64,000 nucleotides of DNA from Streptomyces sp. NBC_00659 (GCF_036226925.1 NZ_CP109031.1:7626001-7690000), one strand, 5' to 3'; counted from the first letter of the stretch, positions 17,745 through 27,109 are shown. The notes: generated by a model from the sequence alone, not told the origin. Translations and numbers: made by a program.

Positions 17745-20669
17745 CTATTCGAGAAGCTCCGCGTACGAACCCATGGCGAGGGCGATGTCCGCCTGCGCCC
17801 AGAACCGGTGGTAGGTGAAGGAGGGCGCGGCGCCGCCCGCCAGATAGCTCTGGATCTTCGACCAGGCCGGGTCGTTCTTGTAGAAGGACCGCAGCGAGGC
17901 GAAGGTCGAGGCGGAGTTGACCGCGTCGCCGTTCGGCATCGTGCCGGTGAAGGTGCTCGGCACGTACACGCTGTCGTCGAAGCGGTTGTAGTCGGCGCGG
18001 GTCTCCGGGACGGCGATGCCCAGTCCGTCCTGATAGTTGTTCCACATGCCGTCCAGGAGCGCCTTGGCCGTCGTCTTCGCCTGGGTGTTGCCGGACTTGG
18101 CGGCGTAGTACGACAGGGTCTTGGCGTACGCGGCGGCCACGCCTACGTCGTTCGTGTAGTCGGCGACGGTGACGTGAAGTCCGCTGTTGGCGCCGGGACT
18201 CGACGCGTTCCAGGTGTCCGGTGCGCCGGACCACTGGAGGGTGGAGGGGATCTGGTAGGTGCCGTCCGGGTTGATCGTGGTCTTGGACAGCGCCCAGGTG
18301 ACCCACTTGTCGAGGACCGCCTTGGCGCTCGCGTTCCCCGTCTGCTGGTAGTACTCGGCGACCCGCTCCATGGACCACGCCTGGAAGCCGAACCACTGGT
18401 TGGACGGCGGGTCGTGGTACACCGGCTGCTGGTCGTAGTACATGCCGTAGAAGGTCGGCGTCCCCGTGGGAGGCGTCGCGTAGCGGCCGGCCCAGCTGTT
18501 GGTCGCGCCGCCCGCGATGGCGCCCTCGCTCGACTGGAGCCAGCGGTAGAACTCCAGTTGCCGGGTCAGCGAGGTGGCCCAGTCCGAGGCGCCGGTCGCC
18601 GACTTGGGCTTCAGGTCGACGTTGCTGCTGAGCGCGTAGGCGGCCAGCGGGTTCTGGTAGCCGCCGTGGGTGTGGCTGGAGCCGATGCGCCAGGCCCAGC
18701 CCGCCGAGGTGTCGTTCGCGCCGCCCCAGGCGTAGTACCAGGAGAGCAGGTAGTGCGAGGCGTCCTTGCCGGTACCCGCGGCGCAGGCCGTCGGGCCGAC
18801 GCAGTTGCCTATTTTCTTGAAGTACTTGTCGTACATGGCGTAGCGCAGATAGTCGCCCATCTTCGCGGCCTTGCCGACGGTCGCCGACACATCGGCGCTC
18901 TTGCCCTGGGCCTTGGCCCACACGTCGGCCCAGTACGCGGCCTGCACCGCACGCGCGTCGGCGTCCGGAGCGTCCGTGTACTTCCACTGCTTCGCGTACG
19001 AGGAGTCCCCGGTGAAGAGGTCCAAATAGCCGTTCGTTCCGCCGTACTTGAAGGCGTCACAGGTCGGCTGCGGCACCGTCTCCCACACCGACTCCTGCGC
19101 GCCGCGCTGGAAGGTGTTGATGTACGACGGACCCGTGGCGGTCGGACCGGCCTCGCACTTGCCGGGCTCGTTGCCGTAGCCGTAGGTGTTGTCCACGTCC
19201 TGCAGCCAGTGCATGCCGTACACGTCGTCCGTGCCGTACGCGCTCTTCAGCTCGCCGGCGATCGGGTCGGAGCCGACCGAGACACCGGTGTCGAGCTTGG
19301 CCGGGTACTCGTTCGGGGTGTCCAGCTCGGGCGCGTAGGTGGCCGGCTTGGAGGCGTTGTAGAAGGAGTTCGTCGGCTGGTCGGCATGCGTGGGGATCAT
19401 GTACGTCTCCATGGTCGTCCACGCGGCGTTGAACTTCGACCAGTCGCCGGTGACCTTCCCGTACATCGCCTGGAGCCAGATCAGATAGCTGTACGCCTCC
19501 GACGTCGTCTCGTGTCCCTGGTCCGGGGCCTCGACGATCAGCGTCTCCACCGAGTGGTACGGGACGCCCTCGGGGGAGAAGTAGCCGTTCGCCGGGTTGG
19601 TGATCTTGCCGTAGAGGTCCAGGAAGCGCGCGTCGTACGCCTTCGACGCGGCCAGTTCCGTCACGGTGACCGTGGCCTTGGCCTGACCGGTCGCCGAGGC
19701 CGTGAAGGTCGCGGCTCCGGTGCCCGAGGCGTCGGCGGTGATCGTCACCGTCTGGGCGGTGCTCCAGTTGGACGGGGTGAACGTCAGACTCGAACCGCCG
19801 GTGACGGACAGTCCGGTGTTCCCGTCCGTGCGGGCCACCGCCACCGTCACGTTGGCGCTCGGCTGGGTGGAGAGCTTGACCGTGAACGTCCCCGACTTGC
19901 CCTGCTGGACGCCGAGTTGGGTCGGTGAGGCGACGATCGCCGGACCCGCGGCGACCGTGATGCCGGCCGGTACGGAATCCGCCGAGGCGCCCAGACTGTC
20001 GTACGCCTTCGCGAGGACGGAATGACTTCCCACGGCCAGTCCGGACGCCGACAGCGTGTACGGCGAGCTGGTGTCGGTGCCGAGCAGGGTCGTGTCGTCG
20101 TAGAACTCGACCTTGGAGATGGTCGCTCCGTCGGCCGCCGCCGCGGTCGCGGCCATCGGGACGGCGTCGCCCTGGGTGTAGACGGCGCCCGCCGCGGGGC
20201 TGGTCAGCACGGTGATCGGCGGTTGGTGCGCGCCGGTGCACGTGGTGCCGTTGACGGCGTAGGACGCGGGGGCGGTGTTGGTGCCGCTGTAGGTGAACTG
20301 AGCGCCGGTGGTCACGGCGGTCCCGGCGCCGATCGTCCCGTTCCAGGAGGCGTTCTTCACGGTGACCGTCTTGCCGGACTGGGACCAGGTGCCGTTCCAG
20401 CCGTTGGTGAGGGTCTGGTTGCCCGTGTAGGCGTAGGTCAGGGTCCAGCCGTTGATGGCGTCGGTGCCCCGGTTGGTGATCGTCAGATCAGCGGTGAAGC
20501 CGGAACCCCAGTCGTTGGTCTTGTAGTCGACACTGCACTGAACCGTGGCCGCGTGTGCGGGAGTCGTACCGGTCGCCAGCGTCGTGAGCGGGAGGGCGAG
20601 TGCCGCCACTACGGCGGTCCAAAGCCGTCGTGACCTGCGACGACGTCTCCATCGAGGGCTCGGATCCAT
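17745..20669 (-). CDS. Secreted GH48 exocellulase with N-terminal CBM2 and two Ig-like modules
   Basis: 974 aa. ATG 20669 is preceded by AAGGAGG; longer open frame upstream has no such site. Order: Arg-rich signal peptide ([20 protein letters not shown]), CBM2 at about 42-140 ([16 protein letters not shown] onward), an Ig-like module ([31 protein letters not shown]), a second beta-sandwich ([20 protein letters not shown]), then GH48 from about residue 340 ([19 protein letters not shown]). [10 protein letters not shown] contains the Glu expected as general acid. GH48 enzymes are processive reducing-end cellobiohydrolases and synergise with the GH6 enzyme encoded nearby. Expression is probably repressed by a CebR-type regulator through the box at 20730-20743. 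Confidence 0.95.
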   Translation of the reverse strand: MDPSPRWRRRRRSRRLWTAVVAALALPLTTLATGTTPAHAATVQCSVDYKTNDWGSGFTADLTITNRGTDAINGWTLTYAYTGNQTLTNGWNGTWSQSGKTVTVKNASWNGTIGAGTAVTTGAQFTYSGTNTAPASYAVNGTTCTGAHQPPITVLTSPAAGAVYTQGDAVPMAATAAAADGATISKVEFYDDTTLLGTDTSSPYTLSASGLAVGSHSVLAKAYDSLGASADSVPAGITVAAGPAIVASPTQLGVQQGKSGTFTVKLSTQPSANVTVAVARTDGNTGLSVTGGSSLTFTPSNWSTAQTVTITADASGTGAATFTASATGQAKATVTVTELAASKAYDARFLDLYGKITNPANGYFSPEGVPYHSVETLIVEAPDQGHETTSEAYSYLIWLQAMYGKVTGDWSKFNAAWTTMETYMIPTHADQPTNSFYNASKPATYAPELDTPNEYPAKLDTGVSVGSDPIAGELKSAYGTDDVYGMHWLQDVDNTYGYGNEPGKCEAGPTATGPSYINTFQRGAQESVWETVPQPTCDAFKYGGTNGYLDLFTGDSSYAKQWKYTDAPDADARAVQAAYWADVWAKAQGKSADVSATVGKAAKMGDYLRYAMYDKYFKKIGNCVGPTACAAGTGKDASHYLLSWYYAWGGANDTSAGWAWRIGSSHTHGGYQNPLAAYALSSNVDLKPKSATGASDWATSLTRQLEFYRWLQSSEGAIAGGATNSWAGRYATPPTGTPTFYGMYYDQQPVYHDPPSNQWFGFQAWSMERVAEYYQQTGNASAKAVLDKWVTWALSKTTINPDGTYQIPSTLQWSGAPDTWNASSPGANSGLHVTVADYTNDVGVAAAYAKTLSYYAAKSGNTQAKTTAKALLDGMWNNYQDGLGIAVPETRADYNRFDDSVYVPSTFTGTMPNGDAVNSASTFASLRSFYKNDPAWSKIQSYLAGGAAPSFTYHRFWAQADIALAMGSYAELLE

Positions 20670-20729
20670 GGTGCTGGTTCCTCCTTGCGGCTCGGAGAAT
20701 GGGGGGAGGAGCAACAAGCCTTGAACCAG

Positions 20730-20743
20730 TGGGAGCGCTCCCA
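20730..20743. promoter_or_regulatory. CebR operator in front of GH48
   Basis: Perfect palindrome TGGGAGCGCTCCCA, the established binding sequence of the LacI-family cellobiose-responsive repressor CebR in Streptomyces. It lies immediately downstream of the GH48 -10 hexamer, covering the expected transcription start. Confidence 0.9.
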
Positions 20744-20771
20744 TACTGGAGAGAGCGGTGTGAGGGGTCAA
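20743..20771 (-). promoter_or_regulatory. GH48 promoter
   Basis: Read on the minus strand: -35 TTGACC (20771-20766), 17-bp spacer, -10 CAGTAT (20748-20743). The CebR box begins at the last base of the -10, so bound repressor would block transcription directly. Confidence 0.6.
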
Positions 20772-20861
20772 GGTGCTTGAAGAGTCGAAATGATTCGACA
20801 GATCAACTGCGCAACCCCTCTGGGCAACGCGGGCACTTGGCGCTAGCTTCATCCGCACCAG

Positions 20862-20875
20862 TGGGAGCGGTTCCA
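20862..20875. promoter_or_regulatory. CebR operator (near-perfect) in front of GH5-GH6
   Basis: TGGGAGCGGTTCCA matches the CebR palindrome at 12 of 14 positions. It lies 50 bp upstream of the GH5 start and 119 bp from the perfect box, so the divergent units share one control region. Confidence 0.8.
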
Positions 20876-20924
20876 TCAGTCGACGCGTCCGTAACGGCGC
20901 GCCAGAGCTGCAAGGAGTCGCTTC

Positions 20925-22409
20925 ATGCGTCACCCCCCGCGTTTGTCTCTCTTAGTGATCGGCGCCGCCGTCGCCCTCGTGGGCACGGCTGTCGCGCCGG
21001 TCGTCACGGCCTCGGGAGCAACTCCCGCGTGCACGGTGGAGTACTCGGTCACCGGCCAGTGGGACACCGGCTTCCAGGGCGCCGTGAAAATCACCAACAA
21101 CATGGCCGCGCTGAGCAGTTGGAGCCTCGGCTTCGACTTCCCCGCCGGTCAGAAGGTCACCCAGGGCTGGAACGCCAAGTGGTCCCAGTCCGCTGCGACG
21201 GTGACCGCGTCCAACGAGAGCTGGAACGGCTCGCTGGCCACCGGCGCGAGCGTCAGCGCCGGGTTCCTCGCCTCCTGGTCGGGAAGCAACGCGGTGCCGA
21301 CGGCCTTCAAGCTCAACGGCACCACCTGCAACGTGGACGCCCAGCCGACGCCCACGCCCACACCGACCCCGACCGACCCGCCGCCGGCCGGCGGTGAGGC
21401 ACCGAAGCTGCACGTCTCGGGCAACAAACTGGTCGACTCCGCGGGAGCCACCCGCAGGATGCTCGGTGTCAACCGCTCCGGCGGCGAGTTCATGTGCGTG
21501 CAGGGCTACGGCTTCTTCGACGGTCCCGTCGACGACGCCGCGGTCAAGGCGATCGCCGACTGGAAGGTCAACACGGTCCGCATCCCCCTCAACGAGGAGT
21601 GCTGGCTGGGCCTGTCCAACATCAAACCGGAGTACGCCGGCGCCAACTACATCGCCGCGGTCAAGGACCTGGTGGCCAAGGTCGAGGCGCACGGCATGAC
21701 CCCGCTCGTCGAACTGCACTGGACGTACGGCCAGTACACCGGTAACTCGGCGGGCTGCTCCGACGTGCACGCCACCTGCCAGAAGCCGATGCCCGACGCG
21801 CAGTACACCCCGTCCTTCTGGGCCTCGGTGGCGAACACCTTCAAGGACGACCCGGCCGTCGCGTTCGACCTGTTCAACGAGCCCTACCCGGACCGCGCGA
21901 CCTCCACGACCACCCAGGCGTGGACCTGCTGGCGCGACGGCGGCACCTGCCCCGGCATCTCCTACGAGGTCGCCGGAATGCAGGACCTGGTCGACGCCGT
22001 TCGCGGCACCGGAGCCAAGAACCTGATCCTGGCCGGCGGGCTCGCGTACTCCAACGACCTGAGCCAGTGGCTGACGTACAAGCCCAGCGATCCGACAGAC
22101 AATCTCGTCGCCGCGTACCACGTCTACAACTTCAACACCTGCGCGAGTGAGACCTGCTGGAACTCGACCCTCGCCCCGGTCGCCGCCCAAGTACCCCTGG
22201 TGGCGGGCGAGATCGGGGAGAACACCTGCTCCCACTCCTTCGTCGACACCGTCATGAAGTGGTTCGACGACCGGGGGCTCTCCTACCTCGGCTGGACCTG
22301 GAACACCTGGGACTGTTCCTCGGGTCCGTCGCTGATCTCGAACTACGACGGAACTCCGACCTCCTACGGCATCGGGCTGCGCGACCACCTGCGCGCCCTC
22401 AACGGATAA
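20925..22409 (+). CDS. Secreted endoglucanase, CBM2-linker-GH5
   Basis: 494 aa, ATG 20925 with AAGGAG upstream. Signal peptide [20 protein letters not shown], then CBM2 ([18 protein letters not shown] to LNGTTCNV, about 35-137), a [12 protein letters not shown] linker and a GH5 catalytic domain from about residue 155. [11 protein letters not shown] carries the acid/base Glu and [10 protein letters not shown] the nucleophile Glu. The family is retaining endo-beta-1,4-glucanase. Codon 10 is TTA (20952-20954), so translation should depend on the bldA tRNA in Streptomyces. GH6 follows after 11 bp without a terminator, so they form an operon under the CebR box at 20862. Confidence 0.94.
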   Translation: MRHPPRLSLLVIGAAVALVGTAVAPVVTASGATPACTVEYSVTGQWDTGFQGAVKITNNMAALSSWSLGFDFPAGQKVTQGWNAKWSQSAATVTASNESWNGSLATGASVSAGFLASWSGSNAVPTAFKLNGTTCNVDAQPTPTPTPTPTDPPPAGGEAPKLHVSGNKLVDSAGATRRMLGVNRSGGEFMCVQGYGFFDGPVDDAAVKAIADWKVNTVRIPLNEECWLGLSNIKPEYAGANYIAAVKDLVAKVEAHGMTPLVELHWTYGQYTGNSAGCSDVHATCQKPMPDAQYTPSFWASVANTFKDDPAVAFDLFNEPYPDRATSTTTQAWTCWRDGGTCPGISYEVAGMQDLVDAVRGTGAKNLILAGGLAYSNDLSQWLTYKPSDPTDNLVAAYHVYNFNTCASETCWNSTLAPVAAQVPLVAGEIGENTCSHSFVDTVMKWFDDRGLSYLGWTWNTWDCSSGPSLISNYDGTPTSYGIGLRDHLRALNG

Positions 22410-22420
22410 GGAACCCGCAC

Positions 22421-24142
22421 ATGAGCCGTGCAAGAACAGCCGTTCTCGGGGCACTCGCCCTGATCGCCGCGGGGTCGGGCGGAGCCGCCGCGGCCGTCCC
22501 CGCCGACGTCGGCACCAACGCCGTCGCCGCCATCCCCTGCACCGTCGACTACAAGGTGCAGAACCAGTGGGACACCGGCTTCACCGCCGCCGTCACCGTC
22601 ACCAACAACGGCGCCGCCAAGTCCTCCTGGGCGGTCAAGTGGTCGTACGCCGGGAACCAGAAGGTCACCTCCGGCTGGAACGCGAAGATCACCCAGAGCG
22701 GGACGGCCGTCACCGCGGCCAATGAGACGTACAACGGGACACTGGCGACCGGGAGTTCGGTGAGCTTCGGCTTCAACGGCTCCTACAGCGGCACCAACGC
22801 CCTGCCCACCGCCTTCACGCTCGACGGCGTCACCTGCAACGTCGATGACGGAGGCGGCGGCGGAGGCGGCGGGGGAGGCGGCGGCACCGGAACCCGCGTC
22901 GACAACCCGTACTCCGGCGCCAAGGTGTACGTGAACCCGGAATGGTCGACGAAGGCCGCCGCCGAGACCGGCGGCAGCCGGATCTCCAACCAGCCCACCG
23001 GCGTCTGGCTCGACCGCATCGCCGCGATCAACGGCTCGTCCACCAGCATGGGCCTGCGCGCCCACCTCGACGCGGCACTCGCCCAGAAGGGCACCGGCGA
23101 AGAGGTCGTCCAGCTCGTCGTCTACGACCTGCCCGGACGTGACTGCGCCGCCCTCGCCTCCAACGGCGAAATCGGCGCCACGGAGATCGACAAGTACAAG
23201 ACACAGTTCATCGACCCGATCGCGGCGATCCTCGCCGACAGCAAGTACGCCTCGCTGCGCATCGTCACGACCATCGAGATCGACTCGCTGCCGAACCTCG
23301 TCACCAACACCGGCAGCCGCGCCACCGCCACGCCCGCGTGCGACACGATGCTCGCCAACGGCAACTACGTGAAGGGCGTCGGCTACGCGCTCGCCAAGCT
23401 CGGCGCGATCCCGAACGTCTACAACTACCTCGACGCCGGCCACCACGGATGGCTCGGCTGGGACGACAACTTCGCCCCCGCCGCCACCATCTTCAAGCAG
23501 GCGGCGACGGCCGAGGGCGCGACGGTCGACGACGTGGCGGGCTTCATCACCAACACGGCGAACTACAGCGCCCTCAAGGAGAACAACTTCACCATCAACG
23601 ACACGGTGAACGGCACCTCGGTGCGCCAGTCCAAGTGGGTGGACTGGAACCGCTATGTCGACGAGCTGTCCTTCGCGCAGGCCTTCCGCACCCAGCTCGT
23701 CTCGGTCGGCTTCAACTCCGGCATCGGCATGCTGATCGACACCTCCAGGAACGGCTGGGGCGGAACCGGGCGCCCCAGCGGCCCCGGCGCGACGACCAGC
23801 GTCGACACGTACGTCGACGGAGGGCGCTACGACCGCCGTATCCACATCGGCAACTGGTGCAACCAGTCGGGCGCGGGCCTCGGCGAGCGGCCGCAGGCGG
23901 CACCGGCGACCGGCATCGACGCCTACGTGTGGATGAAGCCTCCGGGCGAGTCCGACGGCTCCAGCTCGGCGATCGCGAACGACGAGGGCAAGGGCTTCGA
24001 CCGGATGTGCGACCCGACGTACACGGGCAACGCCCGCAACGGGAACAGCCTCTCCGGCGCGCTGCCGAACGCCCCGCTCTCCGGGCACTGGTTCTCCGCG
24101 CAGTTCCAGGAGCTCATGAAGAACGCGTACCCGGCACTGTGA
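22421..24142 (+). CDS. Secreted GH6 cellobiohydrolase with N-terminal CBM2
   Basis: 573 aa, ATG 22421, 11 bp after the GH5 stop. Signal peptide (RTAVLGALALIAAGSGGAAA), CBM2 (IPCTVDYKVQNQWDTGF onward, about 38-140), a 12-residue polyglycine linker, then GH6. VYDLPGRDCAA and TTIEIDSLPNL contain the two catalytic-centre aspartates of the family; YLDAGHHGWLGWDDN and DTSRNGWGG are further substrate-tunnel signatures. GH6 exoenzymes act from the non-reducing end and complement GH48. The long loops near NNFTINDTVNGTS suggest a tunnel-type exo-enzyme rather than an endoglucanase, though this is inference. A strong terminator follows. Confidence 0.94.
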   Translation: MSRARTAVLGALALIAAGSGGAAAAVPADVGTNAVAAIPCTVDYKVQNQWDTGFTAAVTVTNNGAAKSSWAVKWSYAGNQKVTSGWNAKITQSGTAVTAANETYNGTLATGSSVSFGFNGSYSGTNALPTAFTLDGVTCNVDDGGGGGGGGGGGGTGTRVDNPYSGAKVYVNPEWSTKAAAETGGSRISNQPTGVWLDRIAAINGSSTSMGLRAHLDAALAQKGTGEEVVQLVVYDLPGRDCAALASNGEIGATEIDKYKTQFIDPIAAILADSKYASLRIVTTIEIDSLPNLVTNTGSRATATPACDTMLANGNYVKGVGYALAKLGAIPNVYNYLDAGHHGWLGWDDNFAPAATIFKQAATAEGATVDDVAGFITNTANYSALKENNFTINDTVNGTSVRQSKWVDWNRYVDELSFAQAFRTQLVSVGFNSGIGMLIDTSRNGWGGTGRPSGPGATTSVDTYVDGGRYDRRIHIGNWCNQSGAGLGERPQAAPATGIDAYVWMKPPGESDGSSSAIANDEGKGFDRMCDPTYTGNARNGNSLSGALPNAPLSGHWFSAQFQELMKNAYPAL

Positions 24143-24156
24143 CCGGCTGACCGCGT

Positions 24157-24203
24157 GCGGTCCGCCAGGGGCAGTTCCCCTTCCCCGGCCCCTGGCGGAC
24201 CGC
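24157..24203 (+). terminator. Strong hairpin terminator of the GH5-GH6 operon
   Basis: Perfect 16-bp stem GCGGTCCGCCAGGGGC (24157-24172) with its complement at 24188-24203 and a 15-nt loop, beginning 14 nt after the stop. Confidence 0.88.
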
Positions 24204-24308
24204 GAACCCCGCGCTCGCCCCCTCTCTTTTGCTGTTAGAGCAACACGACTGGCCGTTTCCGGGAGTGGCGGAGCAGGCTGTCCCCATCCCGAGAGAGAGG
24301 CTTGTCCC

Positions 24309-25280
24309 ATGGCGCAGGACCACGACCACGACCACGGCAGCGGGCACGGCCCCGCGCACCACCAGGGCGGGGCGCACGATCACGGCCCGCACCACGGCTC
24401 CGCGCAGAGCCACGGGCACGGCGGCTCCCACGACCACACCCACATGGACTTCGGCCAGATGCTGCCCATGCTGGTGCAGGAGGCGGAGCTGTTCACCCCG
24501 GCCTACCTCCAGGCGGCCGAGTGGCTGCGGGAGCAGCGGCCCGATCCCGGGCTGATCGTGGACGCGGGCAGCGGCCCCGGGGTCATCTCCGGCCTGCTCG
24601 CCGAGAAGTTCCCCGGTGCGCGGGTCGTCGCCGTGGACGGTGCCGAGCCCCTGCTGGCGGAGGCCCGCGCCCGCGCGGAGCGGCTGGGCTTCGCCGACCG
24701 GTTCAGCACGATCGAGGCCGAACTCTCCGAGGGCGTCGGTGACCTGGAGTACCCCGCGGACCTGTTGTGGGCCAGCAGGTCGCTGCACCATGTCGGCGAC
24801 CAGCGGGCCGCCCTCACCGGCTTCGTCCGGAGCCTGGCCCCCGGCGGCACCCTCGCCCTGCTGGAGGGCGGTCTGCCGACGCGTTTCCTCCCGCGCGACA
24901 CCGGCATCGGCCGACCCGGCCTGGAGGCCCGCATCGACGCGGTGCACGACGAGTGGTTCACCCGCATGCGGGCCGAGCTGCCCGGATCGGTGGCGGAGAC
25001 GGAGGACTGGCCCGCCCTGCTCAACGCCGTCGGGCTGCGCCACACGGCGACCCGCACCTTCCTGCTCGATCTTCCCGCCCCGGTCTCGGACGAGGCCCGC
25101 GCCTTCGTCGTCACCGCTCTCACCCGCAGGCGGGAGGGTCTCGCCGAGGCGCTCGGCGCCGAGGACCTCGCGGCGCTCGACCGGCTCCTCGACCCGGACG
25201 ACAAGGCGAGCGTGCACCACCGCTCGGACGTGTTCATCCTGACGGCGATGACGGTGTACGTGGGGGTCAAGCCGGAGTAG
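24309..25280 (+). CDS. Class I SAM-dependent methyltransferase with His-rich N-terminus
   Basis: 323 aa, ATG 24309. The first 45 residues hold about 15 histidines in DHDHDHG, AHDHGPHHG and SHDHTH clusters, typical of metal-binding tails. The Rossmann methyltransferase core follows: motif I LIVDAGSGPGVIS, acidic loop VVAVDGAEPLL, and WASRSLHHV with the SLHH motif. The C-terminal part (RTFLLDLPAPVSDEARAFV) resembles small-molecule O/C-methyltransferases. Substrate unknown. The His tail could bind Zn, Ni or Co, but no metal transporter or metalloregulator lies next to it. It stands alone, with terminators before and after. Confidence 0.8.
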   Translation: MAQDHDHDHGSGHGPAHHQGGAHDHGPHHGSAQSHGHGGSHDHTHMDFGQMLPMLVQEAELFTPAYLQAAEWLREQRPDPGLIVDAGSGPGVISGLLAEKFPGARVVAVDGAEPLLAEARARAERLGFADRFSTIEAELSEGVGDLEYPADLLWASRSLHHVGDQRAALTGFVRSLAPGGTLALLEGGLPTRFLPRDTGIGRPGLEARIDAVHDEWFTRMRAELPGSVAETEDWPALLNAVGLRHTATRTFLLDLPAPVSDEARAFVVTALTRRREGLAEALGAEDLAALDRLLDPDDKASVHHRSDVFILTAMTVYVGVKPE

Positions 25281-25324
25281 TCCTCGGCGGTGTCCGTCGG
25301 GGCGGGCCGACGCGGTCCCGGCGA

Positions 25325-25353
25325 CCGTCGGCCGCCGTGAGGGCGGTCGGCGG
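25325..25353 (+). terminator. Hairpin terminator of the methyltransferase gene
   Basis: CCGTCGGCCGCC (25325-25336) pairs with GGCGGTCGGCGG (25342-25353), 12 bp including two G-T pairs, with loop GTGAG. Confidence 0.6.
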
Positions 25354-25444
25354 ACCTTGACATCGAGCGCGCTCCAAGTGATGAACTCCCGGAGTCCGAC
25401 GCACAGTCGGCCCGCGCAGGGCCGGACACTCCTGGGGGTACACC

Positions 25445-26146
25445 ATGACCGATTCGCCTGTCGCGCTCATCACCGGAGGCGGAAGCGGCATCGGAGCCGC
25501 GGTCGCCCGCCGGCTGCTCGACGCCGGGCACCGGGTGGCCGTCACCGGTCGCGGAGAGGAGCGGCTGAACGCCTTCGCCGAGGAACTCGACCGCCCCGAA
25601 GGGCTGTTGACGCTCGTCGGGCACGCGGCGGAGTACGACCAGGTGAGGGCCGCGGTCGAGGCGACGCTCAAGGAGTTCGGGCGGATCGACACCGTCGTCG
25701 CCAACGCCGGTTTCGCCACCCACGACACGGTCGCGGACGGCGACCCCGCCGGCTGGTCCGAGATGGTGCTGACCAATGTGCTGGGGCCCGCGCTGCTCAT
25801 CAGGGCGTCCATCGACGCGCTGAAGGAGTCCCGTGGTCGCATCGTCCTGATCGGCAGTGTCGCCGGGCACGTGAACACGCCCGGCAACATCTACGGCGCG
25901 ACCAAGTGGGCGGTGACCGGGCTCGCCGAGAACACCAGGCGCCAGGTCACCGAGTACGGCGTGGGCGTGACCCTGGTCTCGCCCGGCCGCGTGGAGACCC
26001 CGTTCTGGGACAGCTACGGCAGCCTCCCGCCGGGGCAGCTCCTGACGGCGGACCAGCTCGCCGAGTCGATCGTCTGGGCGGTCGGGCAGCCGGCGGGCGT
26101 CGACGTGAACACGGTCGTCGTCCGCCCGATCGGCCAGCCCGTCTGA
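25445..26146 (+). CDS. Short-chain dehydrogenase/reductase
   Basis: 233 aa. Classical SDR layout: cofactor motif TGGGSGIGAA at residues 10-19, NAG at 87-89, catalytic S138 (IGSVAG) and Y150/K154 (NIYGATKWA). The residue after the second strand is Arg/Gly (TGRGEERLN), which favours NADP over NAD. The C-terminal part (SPGRVETPFWDSYG) is that of the broad YdfG-like oxidoreductases, and substrate cannot be predicted. It is convergent with the GH75 gene and shares a bidirectional terminator. Confidence 0.9.
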   Translation: MTDSPVALITGGGSGIGAAVARRLLDAGHRVAVTGRGEERLNAFAEELDRPEGLLTLVGHAAEYDQVRAAVEATLKEFGRIDTVVANAGFATHDTVADGDPAGWSEMVLTNVLGPALLIRASIDALKESRGRIVLIGSVAGHVNTPGNIYGATKWAVTGLAENTRRQVTEYGVGVTLVSPGRVETPFWDSYGSLPPGQLLTADQLAESIVWAVGQPAGVDVNTVVVRPIGQPV

Positions 26147-26150
26147 GCCG

Positions 26151-26188
26151 TGCCCGGCGGGGGGCGCCGCGCTCCCCCCCGCCGGGCA
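26151..26188. terminator. Bidirectional terminator between SDR and GH75
   Basis: 14-bp perfect stem TGCCCGGCGGGGGG (26151-26164) with its complement at 26175-26188 and a 10-nt loop, between two convergent genes. Confidence 0.85.
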
Positions 26189-26193
26189 GGTCC

Positions 26194-26892
26194 TCAGTTG
26201 TTCTGCAGGAACTGCCTGGCCAGCGAGTCCCCGAGCGACACGGCCGCGCTGTGGCTCTCGATGGGGGACACCTGCGAGTTCTTGAACAGGATGTACGTCA
26301 CGCCCGAGTCGGTCCCGCCCGTCTCCGGGTCGGGGTCGATACCGAGCGCGCTCGCGGTGGCGTACGACGCCTCACCGATGATCTGCGTCGGACCGGTGTC
26401 GCCGACCACCGCGTACTCGACCTTGCCGTTGTAGATCACGGCGACCACGCCGCCACCCTTGATGCCCGAACTCGTGTACTTCCAGATGCTGCTGGTGCTC
26501 GGCACGACGACGTAGGGCAGCGAGTCGGCGCGCAGAGCCTGGCCGTTGGACTGGTGGAACGCGGTGTCGTCCTGGAACCAGGGGTCGGTGGAGCCGTTGC
26601 ACTTGGCGGTGACCTGGCCGTCGCAGTCGATGTCCATGTCGGCCTTCCAGAACACGGCGCCGTTCTTGCCGCAGACGGGGACGGTGGCCGAAGTCTCCTC
26701 GTCGGTCCTGTACTTGCCGCTCGATATCTGCGAGCAGGACGTCACCTTGGCGAGGAGAGCGGCCGCGCTGACCGAACCCTCCTGCGCCGAGCGAGGGTTG
26801 GTGGTACCGGACGCGCCGGCTGCCGGGAGCGCGGCGGTGGCGAGCAGCGCCGCGCAGGCGGCCGCGGACAGGGTCAGTGTTCGAGTGCGCAC
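26194..26892 (-). CDS. Secreted chitosanase, glycoside hydrolase family 75
   Basis: 232 aa from GTG 26892, with AGAAGGG upstream. Signal peptide RTRTLTLSAAACAALLATAA, cleaved near AGA|SG. The mature protein has the GH75 pattern: WKADMDIDCDGQ with clustered acidic residues, DPWFQDDTAFHQSNGQ, YVVVPSTSSIW, then VVAVIYNGKVEYAVVGDTGP and IIGEASYATA. GH75 enzymes hydrolyse chitosan endo-wise using an Asp/Glu pair. Four cysteines (two pairs) fit an exported protein. The promoter region contains a 19-bp palindrome at 26909-26927 that probably serves as operator. Confidence 0.85.
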   Translation of the reverse strand: MRTRTLTLSAAACAALLATAALPAAGASGTTNPRSAQEGSVSAAALLAKVTSCSQISSGKYRTDEETSATVPVCGKNGAVFWKADMDIDCDGQVTAKCNGSTDPWFQDDTAFHQSNGQALRADSLPYVVVPSTSSIWKYTSSGIKGGGVVAVIYNGKVEYAVVGDTGPTQIIGEASYATASALGIDPDPETGGTDSGVTYILFKNSQVSPIESHSAAVSLGDSLARQFLQNN

Positions 26893-26908
26893 TGTGGGGG
26901 ACCCTTCT

Positions 26909-26927
26909 GTTAGGAAACTTTCCTTAC
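26909..26927. promoter_or_regulatory. Palindromic operator upstream of the chitosanase gene
   Basis: On the minus strand: GTAAGGAAA-G-TTTCCTAAC, two 9-bp arms with one mismatch around a single central base, 17 bp before the start codon. It resembles the GGAAA-G-TTTCC palindromes reported upstream of Streptomyces chitosanase genes and bound by the ROK-family repressor CsnR (recalled, not checked). Confidence 0.6.
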
Positions 26928-27004
26928 CGGGTTGCCGTACAAAGTGGCCCCGCTTGCATGACCGCGTCAAGACCTGTTCCCGGATTGGTCCGGTCCAAGG
27001 GCAC

Positions 27005-27049
27005 GAAAAAGCCGCCGGCCCGGATGCGGTGAGCATCCGGGCCGACGGC
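27005..27049 (-). terminator. Rho-independent terminator of the aldo/keto reductase gene
   Basis: Hairpin of two 17-base arms (27011-27027 and 27033-27049, one mismatch) with a 5-nt loop, followed on the minus strand by CTTTTTC. A U-run is unusual in this GC-rich sequence and makes the call firm. Confidence 0.9.
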
Positions 27050-27109
27050 GTGCTGCGGGTCGGACCGGTCGGTCGGGCCGGTCGGCCGGCTCCGAAGCGG
27101 GCGGGCCGG

